A DNA stretch of 51,496 bases, taken from NCBI GenBank assembly GCA_003136395.1, contig PLEH01000120.1, positions 1 to 51,496 of the forward strand, written 5' to 3'. Shown here one piece after another: positions 39,308-47,820 of this stretch. A program made the position numbers and the translations under genes. Under the pieces are notes generated by a model. The model worked only from the letters and a program-made list of their open reading frames with translations. It searched no databases and was not told the DNA's origin. Numbering within the stretch: position 1 is the stretch's first letter; each line of letters starts with the position of its first letter. The DNA is from Phenylobacterium sp. GTDB taxonomy: Bacteria; Pseudomonadota; Alphaproteobacteria; Caulobacterales; Caulobacteraceae.

Positions 39308-39966
39308 TTCTGGGCTTCCCGGAACCGGTCGAGGGCGCTGACGTCCACAGTGTCGAACCGCTCGCGGATGCGGAACAGGAACACGCCGACCACGATGAAG
39401 GCGATCAGTACGGAGAAGGCCACGCTGATCTCGACCACGAGCGGCATGCCCTTGGCGCCGGTGGCGGCCAGCACAAGGCCGTTCTCCAGCGACATGAAGC
39501 CGATGATCAGGCTGACCGCGTTGCGGCGGGTCACCATCATCAGCAGACCCAGCAGGAGGACCGACAACGCAAAGGCCATGTCCTCCCGGGCGAGCTGATC
39601 GGCGGCCGCCGTCACCCGCAGCATCACCACCATGGCCAGGGCCACCAGGCCGATCCCGGCCAGCATGGTTGGCCCCACGCCGACCACGGTCTCGATCTCG
39701 CGATGCACGCCCAGCCGCTTGATGATCCGGTGCAGGGCGCCGGGGATGACCAGGGCCTTGAAGACCAGGGCGATCACCGCGGTGACGTAGAGGTGCGGCG
39801 CGGCCTGGATGTAGGCCTGCCAGGCCACCGACATCGCCAGCACCAGGGCCTGAAGGGCGAAGACGTTGATCAGCGCCGTCAGACGATCCTGATAGAGCAT
39901 CATGAAGCTGATCAGCACGAGGCTGCCGGCCAGCAGGTGCGCGAAGTCGAAATCAAGTCCGCTCAA
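39304..39966 (-). CDS. hyfE: Hydrogenase-4 component E-like membrane protein
   Basis: 220-residue membrane protein with about six helices, similar in length to E. coli HyfE (216). It combines a NuoK-like C-terminal half (RRNAVSLIIGFMSLENGLVLAA) with NuoJ-like preceding helices. The conserved Glu in SLENGL corresponds to the NuoK proton-path residue. I chose the TTG at 39966 because GGAGG lies just upstream and the start overlaps the hyfC stop (TTGA); a longer frame to 40182 is antisense-like and improbable. Confidence 0.85.
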   Translation of the reverse strand: MSGLDFDFAHLLAGSLVLISFMMLYQDRLTALINVFALQALVLAMSVAWQAYIQAAPHLYVTAVIALVFKALVIPGALHRIIKRLGVHREIETVVGVGPTMLAGIGLVALAMVVMLRVTAAADQLAREDMAFALSVLLLGLLMMVTRRNAVSLIIGFMSLENGLVLAATGAKGMPLVVEISVAFSVLIAFIVVGVFLFRIRERFDTVDVSALDRFREAQK

Positions 39967-40925
39967 CGCAGGCCTCCGCGCGAAACGAACAGCAGGAGCG
40001 TCCCGAGGAACCCCAGCATGAGGGCGGCGCCGAGGAATTCCGGCGCCCGGAACACCCGCATCTTGGCGATGGCGGTTTCGAACAGCGCAAGCAGTCCGCC
40101 GGCCAGGGCGAGCTTGCCGAGGTAGGAGGCCAGGCCGATGGCGAGCGCCAGCCCGCCGGAGCCCGCCGGCGCCAGGCCCCAAGGAAGAAAGAGGCAGGCG
40201 ATCAGCGACACGTAGAGCAGCAGTTTCAGCGAGGCGGCCAGCTCGATCACCGCCAGGTGCCGGCCCGAATACTCCAGGACCATGGCCTCGTGCACCATGG
40301 TCAGCTCCAGGTGGGTGGCGGGGTTGTCGATGGGGATGCGCGAATTCTCGGCGATCGCCACCATGATCAACGCCACCAGCGCCATGCCGAGCGTGACCCG
40401 CAGGCCGACGTGGGGGGACAGCATGTAGGTCGCCACGCTGGACAGCTGGGTCGAGCCGGCCAGCAGAGCCAGCGAGAAGACAATCATGATCATCGCCGGT
40501 TCGGCGAGGGTGGCGATCATCATCTCGCGGCTGGAGCCGATGCCCCCGAAGCTGGTGCCAACGTCCATGGCGGCAAGCGCAAGAAAGAACCGGGCGCTGC
40601 CCAGCAGGGCGATGATGGCGATGAGGTCGGCCGACCAGCTGAACAAGAGGCCCGTCGCGAAGGTGGGCACCAGGGCGGCGGCCACCCAGGTCGCGGCGAA
40701 GATGAGGTAGGGCGCGACGCGGAACAGCCAGGAGGCGTTGTCGGCCAGCACCACCTCCTTCTTCATCAGCCGCATCAGGTCGCGATAGGGCTGCAGCAGC
40801 GGCGGTCCCTGGCGGCGGACCAGCCGCGCCTTCAGCTTGCGGATGAACCCGGTCAGGAGCGGCGCCAGCGCCAGCACCAGGGTCATCTGCGTCGCCTGAA
40901 TGGCCAGATCTCTGATCAGAGCCAT
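39963..40925 (-). CDS. hyfC: Complex I subunit 1 (NuoH/HyfC-like) membrane protein
   Basis: 320 residues with about eight helices. NuoH/HyfC hallmarks are the cytoplasmic loop RRQGPPLLQPYRDLMRLM and the charged segment AENSRIPIDNPATHLELTMVHEAMVLEYSG (positions about 185-214; acidic residues that couple redox to proton movement). The start ATG at 40925 lies within the last codons of hyfB (10-bp overlap). It anchors the soluble small/large subunits to the membrane arm. Confidence 0.9.
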   Translation of the reverse strand: MALIRDLAIQATQMTLVLALAPLLTGFIRKLKARLVRRQGPPLLQPYRDLMRLMKKEVVLADNASWLFRVAPYLIFAATWVAAALVPTFATGLLFSWSADLIAIIALLGSARFFLALAAMDVGTSFGGIGSSREMMIATLAEPAMIMIVFSLALLAGSTQLSSVATYMLSPHVGLRVTLGMALVALIMVAIAENSRIPIDNPATHLELTMVHEAMVLEYSGRHLAVIELAASLKLLLYVSLIACLFLPWGLAPAGSGGLALAIGLASYLGKLALAGGLLALFETAIAKMRVFRAPEFLGAALMLGFLGTLLLFVSRGGLR

Positions 40926-42937
40926 ATGGCGAGCACCAGCAGGAGCCCGACCAGGGCGAGGAACACCAGGCTGAGGTAGCGGCGGATCGTCAGGAACTGC
41001 AGGTGATTGAGACGGCCGGCGACATAGTCGATCCCGCCGGCGATCGGCGCGTAGAGCGTCTCCCAGATGCGGTCGTGGACCACCACCCTGATGCTGGCCG
41101 CACGGGTGTCGCCGGGCGCCGGCATGTCGACCTCCTCGCGGACGCCGAAGACGAAGGGGCCGAACACCCGGCGGATCGGCTGGGCGAAGCTGCCGGCGGT
41201 GTATTGCGTGGCCGGACTTGGATCGGGGAATCCGCAGTCCCAGGCGGGGGCGCGGCGAAAGGCGTGCGATCCGAACCGGTGGATCACGAAGGCCGCGAGC
41301 GACGCCGAGGCGGCGACGAAGCCCAGCACGAGCAGGCCGTTGTAGGAGCTGCGCGCCTCGGCGATCGGGACGATGGACAGCCACGGCTGCGCCGCCTGCG
41401 GCGTCATGCGGCCGCCGACCAGGCTCTGGACCGCCGGCACGATGGCGTCGATCACGAACCCGGGGAGGACGCCCGCGGCGAGGCACAGGCCGCAGCAGGC
41501 GAACATCGCCGCCCGGGACCAACGGTCGGTCTCGCTGGCCTCAGCCGCCGCGACGGAGCGGGGGCGGCCAAGGAAGGTGATCCCGAAAGCCCTCACGAAA
41601 GCCGCGGCGGTGAGCGCGGCGGCCAGCGCCAGCAAGGCGCCCACGGCGGGGATCATGATCTTCAGCGCCGAGGCGTCCAGCTTCGGACTGAGCAGGATCG
41701 CCTGGAAGACCAGCCATTCGGAGACGAATCCGTTCAGCGGCGGAAGGGCGGAGATCGCCACGCAGCCGATCAGGAAGGCCAGGGCGGTCTGCGGCATCCG
41801 GCCGATCAGGCCGCCAAAACGCTCCATGTCGCGTTCGCCCATCGCGCCCTGAACGGCGCCGGCGCCGAAGAACAGCAGGCTCTTGAACAGCGAGTGGTTG
41901 ATCACGTGGAACAGCGCCGCCGTCACCGCGAGCGCGGCGGCCAAGGCCATGTGCTGGGCCTTGAACGCCATGCCGAGACCTAGGGCGATGAAGATGATCC
42001 CGACGTTTTCGACCGTGGAGTAGGCCAGGAAGCGCTTCAGGTCGTTTTGCAGCAGGGCGTAGAGGATCCCCATGGTGGCGGTGGCGCCGCCCATGGCGAG
42101 GATGACCAGGCTCCACCAGGGCGCGGGCGCGCCCGCCAGGTCGAAGACAATGCGGATGAAGGCGTAGATCGCGACCTTGGTCATAACGCCGCTCATCAGC
42201 GCCGAGACGTGACTCGGCGCGGCCGGATGGGCCAGGGGAAGCCAGACGTGGAGCGGAACCAGCCCCGCCTTGGAGCCGGCGCCGAGGATCGCCAGCGCCA
42301 GGACGAAACCGGCGGCGATCGGCGACGGCGGATGAGACCGGATCGCGTCGAACGCGTAGCCGCCCTCCTGCCCCGCCAGCAGCCCGAACGCCAGCAGCAG
42401 GCAGATCGCCCCGAAGCTCGCCATCAGCAGATAGACGTAGCCCGCGCGGGCGTTGTCGGCGTCGCGATGGCGCGCCATGACCAGGGCCCAGGAGCTCAGG
42501 GACATGACCTCCCACACGACAAGGAAGCTGAACGCGTCGTCGGCCAGAACGACCAGGTTCATGCCCGCAAGGAAGACCGGATAGAACGGCAGGACGCGTT
42601 GGGGTTCCGGCTCGTGGCGGCCATATCCCAAGGCGTAGAGGCTGGCGACGGCGGCCCCGAGGTTGACCACCACCAGGAACACCGCCGCCAGCGCGTCCAG
42701 GCGGAACCGCGCCCCGACCCAGGGCAGGCCAAGCGGCAGCACCACGCTGTCCGGGGCGGGGGCGGCCATGAGGAGGTGCCGCAGCGCCAGGCCGCCGGCG
42801 GCCAGGGCGACCACCAGGCAGGCCGAATAGACCAGCGGCGTCGCCCACGCCCTCCGGGCGAACGGAACGGCGAACGCCGACAGCCCGAGCAGAGCGGCGC
42901 AGCACTCGAGCAGCAACTCCACGGACGTGGGGATCAT
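40916..42937 (-). CDS. hyfB: Hydrogenase-4 subunit B-like antiporter subunit
   Basis: 673 residues, about 16 helices, NuoL family, similar in length to HyfB. Proton-path residues remain: E143 (VVWEVMSLSSW), K223 (GAGSKAGLVPLHVWLP), and FLAYSTVENVG. The C-terminal extension (about 560-640) contains APAWDCGFPDPSPATQYTAG, typical of HyfB/HycC. It is first structural gene of the operon, 38 bp after the XRE regulator, and may share its promoter. HyfD, present in true hydrogenase-4, is missing here. Confidence 0.92.
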   Translation of the reverse strand: MIPTSVELLLECCAALLGLSAFAVPFARRAWATPLVYSACLVVALAAGGLALRHLLMAAPAPDSVVLPLGLPWVGARFRLDALAAVFLVVVNLGAAVASLYALGYGRHEPEPQRVLPFYPVFLAGMNLVVLADDAFSFLVVWEVMSLSSWALVMARHRDADNARAGYVYLLMASFGAICLLLAFGLLAGQEGGYAFDAIRSHPPSPIAAGFVLALAILGAGSKAGLVPLHVWLPLAHPAAPSHVSALMSGVMTKVAIYAFIRIVFDLAGAPAPWWSLVILAMGGATATMGILYALLQNDLKRFLAYSTVENVGIIFIALGLGMAFKAQHMALAAALAVTAALFHVINHSLFKSLLFFGAGAVQGAMGERDMERFGGLIGRMPQTALAFLIGCVAISALPPLNGFVSEWLVFQAILLSPKLDASALKIMIPAVGALLALAAALTAAAFVRAFGITFLGRPRSVAAAEASETDRWSRAAMFACCGLCLAAGVLPGFVIDAIVPAVQSLVGGRMTPQAAQPWLSIVPIAEARSSYNGLLVLGFVAASASLAAFVIHRFGSHAFRRAPAWDCGFPDPSPATQYTAGSFAQPIRRVFGPFVFGVREEVDMPAPGDTRAASIRVVVHDRIWETLYAPIAGGIDYVAGRLNHLQFLTIRRYLSLVFLALVGLLLVLAIWL

Positions 42938-42974
42938 GGCGGGCCTGCCCCAGGCCTGCGGGCGACCAGCCCGT

Positions 42975-43220
42975 TCACTGTCGCAACCGCAGGCCGCGGC
43001 CGCGTCCCTGACTTGGGGCGTCTTCGCCCAGGATCTCCAGCCCGGCCGCGTTCAGGGCGCCAATCAGCTTCATCAGTGAATCGACGTTGCCGCGAATGAC
43101 GCCTTCGCTCGCCTCCATCCGCTGGATGGTCGGCACGGACAGGTTCGACATGTCGGCCAGGGTCTTCTGGTCGATGCCAAGCAGCGCTCGCGCGGCCCTG
43201 AGCTGTGCGGCAGTCAGCAT
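42975..43220 (-). CDS. XRE family helix-turn-helix regulator
   Basis: An 81-residue protein. Residues 5-60 form the lambda-repressor-type HTH (AARALLGIDQKTLADMSNLSVPTIQRMEA), followed by VDSLMKLIGALNAAGLEIL and a basic Gly/Arg-rich tail. Common in Alphaproteobacteria as a single-domain regulator. It is co-directional with and 38 bp upstream of hyfB, so it is the best candidate regulator of the complex. An AT-rich TATATATA tract (43253-43260) upstream probably belongs to its promoter. Confidence 0.88.
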   Translation of the reverse strand: MLTAAQLRAARALLGIDQKTLADMSNLSVPTIQRMEASEGVIRGNVDSLMKLIGALNAAGLEILGEDAPSQGRGRGLRLRQ

Positions 43221-43442
43221 GTTCCAAACATCATTAGGCAGGCCTGATACGTTATATATAGAGTCTAAACCTTGGATGCGGCACGTTCAACACGACTTTC
43301 GCGGCAAAGGCTCTGAGGTCGCCGGCCCGGCGATCTCACCCGGCCGCACCCCGGTTGCAAGCGCCGCAACTTGGCGCGCACACTGAGCATCTTCGCCTGC
43401 CAAGCGACTGCAATTGATGCGCGGCTTCTGGGGGGCTAGGGT

Positions 43443-43468
43443 CCCCGCAACTTAACTCTGATGCGGGG
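43443..43468 (+). promoter_or_regulatory. Hairpin sequestering the ribosome-binding region of the CsgG-like gene
   Basis: CCCCGCA (43443-43449) pairs with TGCGGGG (43462-43468) around a 12-nt loop. The only Shine-Dalgarno-like Gs are in the 3' arm, and the ATG follows 6 nt later. This geometry would hide the ribosome site unless melted. Confidence 0.45.
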
Positions 43469-43474
43469 GCCAGC

Positions 43475-44431
43475 ATGCGCAAACTTCTCTCCATGGCCGT
43501 CGCGATCGGACTGGCTTGCGCCCTCTCAGCCCAGCCGGCCTTCGCCCAGTATGGCACGGACAAGAAGAAACCCTCGGGCACGCCGGAGCTGCCGCAGTGC
43601 GCCAAGCCGCTCGGCCGGGCGGCGATCAAGGAGCCGGAGCGCGACTGGTGGACGGGCCTGGGGCTCTCCAACCCCGAAACCCTGATCAAGCTCTTCGCCT
43701 CGCGCTCCAACTGCCTGCGCATCGTCGACCGCAACGCGGGCCTGGCCATGCGCAACCAGGAAGCCGCGCTGGGCGCCGGCGGCGACCTGCGCCGCGGCTC
43801 CAACATCGGCAAGGGCCAGGTCGCCGGCGCCGACTTCTTCATCGTGCCGGACCTGGCCAACTCCAACGCCAACTCCGGCGGCAACAACATCGGCGCGGTG
43901 GCCGGGGCCTTCGGCCGCAGGCTGGGCGGCCTTGGCGCGATCGCGGGTTCCGTACAGACCAAGAAGTCCGAAGCCCAGGCGCTGATCACGCTGGTCGACG
44001 CGCGCACGACCGAGCAGCTCTACGTGGCCGAGGGCACCGCTCAGAAGACCGACATCTCGTTCGGCGCCGGCGGCGGCGGCGGCGGATGGAGCGGCTTCGC
44101 CGCGCTCGCCGGCGGCGGCTATTCGAACACCGACATCGGCAAGGTGGTGACGGCGGCCTATTTCAACGCCTTCGTCGATCTCGTGCACTACATGCAGAGG
44201 GACGCGCCCACCGGCGAGCAGGCCAGCCAGGCGGCGGGCATCCAGGCCTACTTCGTCAAGCAGCCCATCGTGATGCGCAAGTCGCCGTCGCCGCAGGCCG
44301 CGCAGGTCCGTAGCTTCAACGCAGGCGACATGGTCTATCCCACCGGGCAGAAGAACGGCATCTGGTGGGAAGTCGATGACGAGAACGGCAATCGGGGCTG
44401 GGTCTCGTCGGCGATGATCGGCACACGCTAA
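43475..44431 (+). CDS. CsgG-like protein with C-terminal SH3 domain
   Basis: 318-residue exported protein (signal peptide MRKLLSMAVAIGLACALSAQ). The central region resembles CsgG/peptidoglycan-associated lipoprotein folds: SNCLRIVDRNAGLAMRNQEAAL, GADFFIVPDL, TLVDARTTEQLYVAEGTAQK. A glycine-rich stretch (FGAGGGGGGWSGFAAL) follows, then a bacterial SH3 domain (about 255-318: VMRKSPSPQAAQVRSFNAGD, WWEVDDENGNRGWV). There is no lipobox, unlike true CsgG. A possible role in envelope export or peptidoglycan binding is inferred. The ATG lies directly after a hairpin. Confidence 0.8.
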   Translation: MRKLLSMAVAIGLACALSAQPAFAQYGTDKKKPSGTPELPQCAKPLGRAAIKEPERDWWTGLGLSNPETLIKLFASRSNCLRIVDRNAGLAMRNQEAALGAGGDLRRGSNIGKGQVAGADFFIVPDLANSNANSGGNNIGAVAGAFGRRLGGLGAIAGSVQTKKSEAQALITLVDARTTEQLYVAEGTAQKTDISFGAGGGGGGWSGFAALAGGGYSNTDIGKVVTAAYFNAFVDLVHYMQRDAPTGEQASQAAGIQAYFVKQPIVMRKSPSPQAAQVRSFNAGDMVYPTGQKNGIWWEVDDENGNRGWVSSAMIGTR

Positions 44432-44504
44432 GCAGAACAGACGCGCAGCCACACGGTCCGATCGAGACCGTGATCCGCGCAGGGAAGACGTTTCGGGGGA
44501 CGCC

Positions 44505-44999
44505 ATGGTGATCGGTTCGCACGAGAATGACGCGACCCAGACAAGGCTCTGGGAGGCGATCGGACAACGTGGCATCGGCATGCTGGGGCTCACCAAGTCC
44601 GGCCTGCACGCCCAGCCGATGATCGCCTTCGTCGAGCGGCGGCGTAAGCGGCTGTGGTTCATCGCCCGCAACGACACCGACCTGGTGCGCAGTGTCGGCG
44701 ACGGCGGGTCCGGCGACTTCCTGTTCCAGGACGGCGAGCTGATGGCGTCGATCTCCGGCGCGATCAACGTCGTCGAGGACCGCCGGCGGATGGGGCGTTA
44801 CTGGAACGCGGCGGTCTCGGCCTGGCTGCCGGACGGGCTGCACGATCCCAGGCTCATCCTGCTGCGCATGGACTGCGTCGACGCCGAGGTATGGATTTCG
44901 GGCATGGGCCTGACCAAGTTCGCCTGGGAAATCGCCTGGACCGGCCCCTATCCGCGCACGCCTGAGTACGCGCGTCCGGCGCAGGCCACCCTCCACTAG
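44505..44999 (+). CDS. Pyridoxamine 5'-phosphate oxidase-fold (general stress) protein
   Basis: 164-residue cytoplasmic protein of the split-barrel flavin-binding fold, similar to general stress protein 26 family members: IGMLGLTKSGLHAQPMIAF, LWFIARNDTDLVRSV, ASISGAINVVEDRRRMGRYW. It probably binds FMN or F420; activity unknown. It has an ATG start at 44505 and lies 74 bp after the CsgG-like gene. Confidence 0.85.
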   Translation: MVIGSHENDATQTRLWEAIGQRGIGMLGLTKSGLHAQPMIAFVERRRKRLWFIARNDTDLVRSVGDGGSGDFLFQDGELMASISGAINVVEDRRRMGRYWNAAVSAWLPDGLHDPRLILLRMDCVDAEVWISGMGLTKFAWEIAWTGPYPRTPEYARPAQATLH

Positions 45000-45125
45000 G
45001 ATTTCGACTTTCCCTCCGCGCGCCGCGGGAGAGGAAGCTTGCGCCGCATCAAAATTCCCCGTTTCTTGCTGCGCACCGCAGGACCGACCCTTGCGATCCC
45101 CTTTCCGAGCATCAGAGAGACGCCG

Positions 45126-47264
45126 ATGATCCCCGTTCGCCGAAACATCCTGCTCGCCGCCGTCGCGGTGGCGGCCCTCAGCGTCTCGCCCGCGCTGAGC
45201 GCGCCTCAGGCGGCCAAGGGAACCCACAAGACGACGCAACGGGCCGTGGCCCCCCCCTTGAGCAAGAATGCGGGCGCGGCCGAGGCGCCGGTGCCGGCCG
45301 CAGACCTGGCCAACCCGAAATATGGCACCTGGGGTTTCGACACCTCGGGCATGGACACCTCCATCAAGCCCGGCGACGACTTCTTCGGTTACGCCAACGG
45401 CAAGTGGGCGGCGCGCACCGAGATCCCGTCCGACAAGGTGCGGTTCGGCAATTTCGACAAGCTGACAGTGCTTTCCGAAAGCCGCGCCCACGCCATCGAC
45501 ATGGAGGCCGCGGCCGGCAAGCTCGACGACAAGGACGGCGCCAAGATCGGCGCGGCCTACGCTTCCTTCATGGACGAGGCCCTGGCCAATCGGCTGGGCG
45601 CCAAGCCGATTCAGCCCGAGCTGGCCCAGATCCGCGCGGTCAAGACCAAGGCCCAGTTCACCACCCTGATGGCCAAGGCCAATTCCACCGAGTTCGTGAC
45701 GGTCTTCCCCGTGGGGATCTCCATCGACGCCAAGAGCCCTATGAAATACGCCGTGCATGCGGCCAACGGGGGCCTGGGCCTGCCCGACCGCGACTACTAC
45801 CTGCAGGCCTCCTTCGCCGAGAAGAAGGCCAAGTACCAGACCTATGTGCAGCAGATGCTGACGCTCGCCGGCTGGCCGAAGCCCGCCGAAAACGCCAAGG
45901 CGATCGTCGATTTCGAGACCCAGCTGGCGGAGATTTCCTGGACCCGCGTCCAACGGCGCGACCGCGACAAGACCTACAACCCCGCGACGCCCGCCGAGAT
46001 GGACAAGCTGGCGCCGGGCATCGGCTGGGCCCGCTACCTGGCCGCCGCGGACCTGCCCGGCGTGACACGAGTGGTGGTGACCACCAACACCGCCTTCCCG
46101 AAGGTGGCCAAGATCTACGCCGACACCCCGCTCGCCACGCTCAAGGCCTGGGAAGCGTTCCATGTGGCCGACGGCGCGGCGCCATACCTGTCCAAGCCCT
46201 TCGTCGATGCGCACTTCCAGTTCCGCAACAAGGAACTCGCCGGACAGCCGGAGCAGCAGCCCCGCTGGAAGCGGGCGGTGGCCTTCACCAACGGGGCGGT
46301 CGGGGAATCGGTCGGCCGGGTCTATGTGGCGCGCTACTTCCCGCCCGCCGCCAAGGCCAAGATGGACGCGCTCGTGGGAGACATCCACACCGCGCTCGAT
46401 GCGCGCATCCAGAAGCTGCCCTGGATGAGCGACCCGACCAAGGCCAAGGCGCTGGAGAAGCTCAGCAAGTTCACGGTCAAGATCGGCTACCCGGCCAAGT
46501 GGCGCGACTATTCCAAGCTCGTGCTGACGCCGGACGACCTCTACGGCAACGCCAAGCGGGCCGGCGCCTTTGAGTGGCGCCGCGACGTTTCGCGGCTCAA
46601 CGGGCCCGTGGACAAGGCCGAATGGGGCATGACCCCGCAGACGGTCAACGCCTACTACAACCCCTCCAACAATGAGATCGTCTTCCCCGCCGCGATCCTG
46701 GCCCCGCCGTTCTTCGATCCGGACGGCGACATGGCCATCAACTATGGCGGCATCGGCGGGGTTATCGGCCACGAGACGAGCCACGGCTTCGACGACCAGG
46801 GCCGAAAGTCGAACGGCGACGGGATGCTCACCGACTGGTGGGCGGCGGAGGACGCCGCCAAGTTCAAGGTGCAGACCGACCGGCTGGGCGCCCAGTATTC
46901 GGTCTTCGAGCCCCTGCCCGGCGCACATGTGCAGGGCGGTCTGGTGATGGGCGAGAACATCGGCGACCTGGGGGGTCTAAGCCTCGCGTTGGACGCCTAT
47001 CACGCCTCGCTCCACGGCAAGCCCGCGCCGGTGATCGACGGCCTGACCGGCGATCAGCGGGTGTTCCTGGGCTGGGCCCAGGTGTGGCGTGAGAAGATCC
47101 GCGACGAGACGCTGCGCCAGCGCCTGGCGACCGACCCGCACTCGCCGGCGGTCTATCGGGTGAACGGGACGATCCGCAACATCGACGGCTGGTACCAAGC
47201 CTTCGGCATCCAGCCCGGCGACAAGAACTATGTCGCGCCGGACCAGCGGGTGAGAATCTGGTGA
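45126..47264 (+). CDS. M13 family zinc metallopeptidase (neprilysin/PepO-like)
   Basis: 712-residue exported peptidase. Signal peptide (MIPVRRNILLAAVAVAALSV), N-terminal propeptide-like region, then the M13 helical domain (FDTSGMDTSIKPGDDFFGYANGKW). The zinc site is H549-E-T-S-H553 in IGHETSHGFDDQGR with the third ligand E610 and D614 in GENIGDLGGL. The C-terminal CxxW is replaced by VRIW, as common in bacterial members. It cleaves small peptides in the periplasm. The ATG at 45126 is chosen over an upstream frame start at 45039 because the signal peptide begins here. Confidence 0.93.
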   Translation: MIPVRRNILLAAVAVAALSVSPALSAPQAAKGTHKTTQRAVAPPLSKNAGAAEAPVPAADLANPKYGTWGFDTSGMDTSIKPGDDFFGYANGKWAARTEIPSDKVRFGNFDKLTVLSESRAHAIDMEAAAGKLDDKDGAKIGAAYASFMDEALANRLGAKPIQPELAQIRAVKTKAQFTTLMAKANSTEFVTVFPVGISIDAKSPMKYAVHAANGGLGLPDRDYYLQASFAEKKAKYQTYVQQMLTLAGWPKPAENAKAIVDFETQLAEISWTRVQRRDRDKTYNPATPAEMDKLAPGIGWARYLAAADLPGVTRVVVTTNTAFPKVAKIYADTPLATLKAWEAFHVADGAAPYLSKPFVDAHFQFRNKELAGQPEQQPRWKRAVAFTNGAVGESVGRVYVARYFPPAAKAKMDALVGDIHTALDARIQKLPWMSDPTKAKALEKLSKFTVKIGYPAKWRDYSKLVLTPDDLYGNAKRAGAFEWRRDVSRLNGPVDKAEWGMTPQTVNAYYNPSNNEIVFPAAILAPPFFDPDGDMAINYGGIGGVIGHETSHGFDDQGRKSNGDGMLTDWWAAEDAAKFKVQTDRLGAQYSVFEPLPGAHVQGGLVMGENIGDLGGLSLALDAYHASLHGKPAPVIDGLTGDQRVFLGWAQVWREKIRDETLRQRLATDPHSPAVYRVNGTIRNIDGWYQAFGIQPGDKNYVAPDQRVRIW

Positions 47265-47267
47265 TCT

Positions 47268-47418
47268 CTTCCCTCCCCTTCATGGGGAGGGACAGGCCGC
47301 CTAAGCGGCCAGGGTGGGGAAGTGTGGGCAGGAGTGCTGACCCAGCGCTTGAACGCGACAGCCCCACCCGTCTCGGCTTCGCCTCGCCACCCTCCCCATA
47401 GAGGGGAGGGGAAAGGGG
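47268..47418. repeat. Palindromic intergenic element, type B
   Basis: Ends in CCCTCCCC...GGGGAGGG hairpins on both sides (47271-47291 and 47390-47410), with an internal stem GGCCGC-CTAA-GCGGCC (47295-47310). The overall structure is a ~150-bp mini-element between convergent genes, unrelated in sequence to the type A copies. Confidence 0.6.
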
Positions 47419-47419
47419 G

Positions 47420-47668
47420 CTAGATCCCCTCGGCGTAGCCGACGAAGCCTTGTTGCGTGGGCGCGCGGTGGCGGTTGGTCACCATGCGCTCGTGCAGCAG
47501 CTTGATGCGCTGGCTGCCGCTCTTCTGGAAGGCGAAGGGGAAGACGGCGTGCAGCAGACAGGCCACCGCGCCCACGAACATGGTCATGGCGAACCATGAG
47601 GCCGAGTGCATGTGCTCGAAGTAGGTCTCGCCGACCGTTTCCGGATGGTCAGTGAACGCGCGAAACAT
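47420..47668 (-). CDS. DUF6356 family protein
   Basis: 82-residue membrane protein (MFRAFTDHPETVGETYFEHM) with one or two hydrophobic helices (FAMTMFVGAVACLLHAVFPF) and a C-terminal IKLLHERMVTNRHR. It matches the DUF6356 pattern found in Caulobacterales and Sphingomonadales. The frame is open upstream to 47806 but the ATG at 47668 is the family start. Function unknown. Confidence 0.8.
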   Translation of the reverse strand: MFRAFTDHPETVGETYFEHMHSASWFAMTMFVGAVACLLHAVFPFAFQKSGSQRIKLLHERMVTNRHRAPTQQGFVGYAEGI

Positions 47669-47820
47669 GGCTATCCGTCCCTCGAAGCAGCTGGCCCCAA
47701 GGATGGCGGAGGGCCGGAGAAAATCATTATCGCCTTGGGGATCGGAACGGCCTTCCGCGGATATTTCTTCTCCTTTCATGGGTCTAGGAAGAATATTGTT
47801 CTCCAACTCTCGACTGTTAA

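Noticed and set aside
37682-39598. 638-residue plus-strand frame
   Set aside because: Antisense to HyfF/HyfG-like genes; Gln/His/Gly-rich artefact.
36343-42937. Calling the cluster a working hydrogenase-4 or formate hydrogenlyase
   Set aside because: The large subunit lacks all Ni-Fe ligands and no hyp, ferredoxin or formate dehydrogenase genes are present.
36343-42937. Calling the cluster respiratory complex I
   Set aside because: Only six subunits are present and they are closer to HyfB/C/E/F arrangement; NuoE/F/G/I are absent.
44316-46928. 870-residue minus-strand frame
   Set aside because: Antisense to the M13 peptidase with intact zinc site; no domain seen in the shadow.
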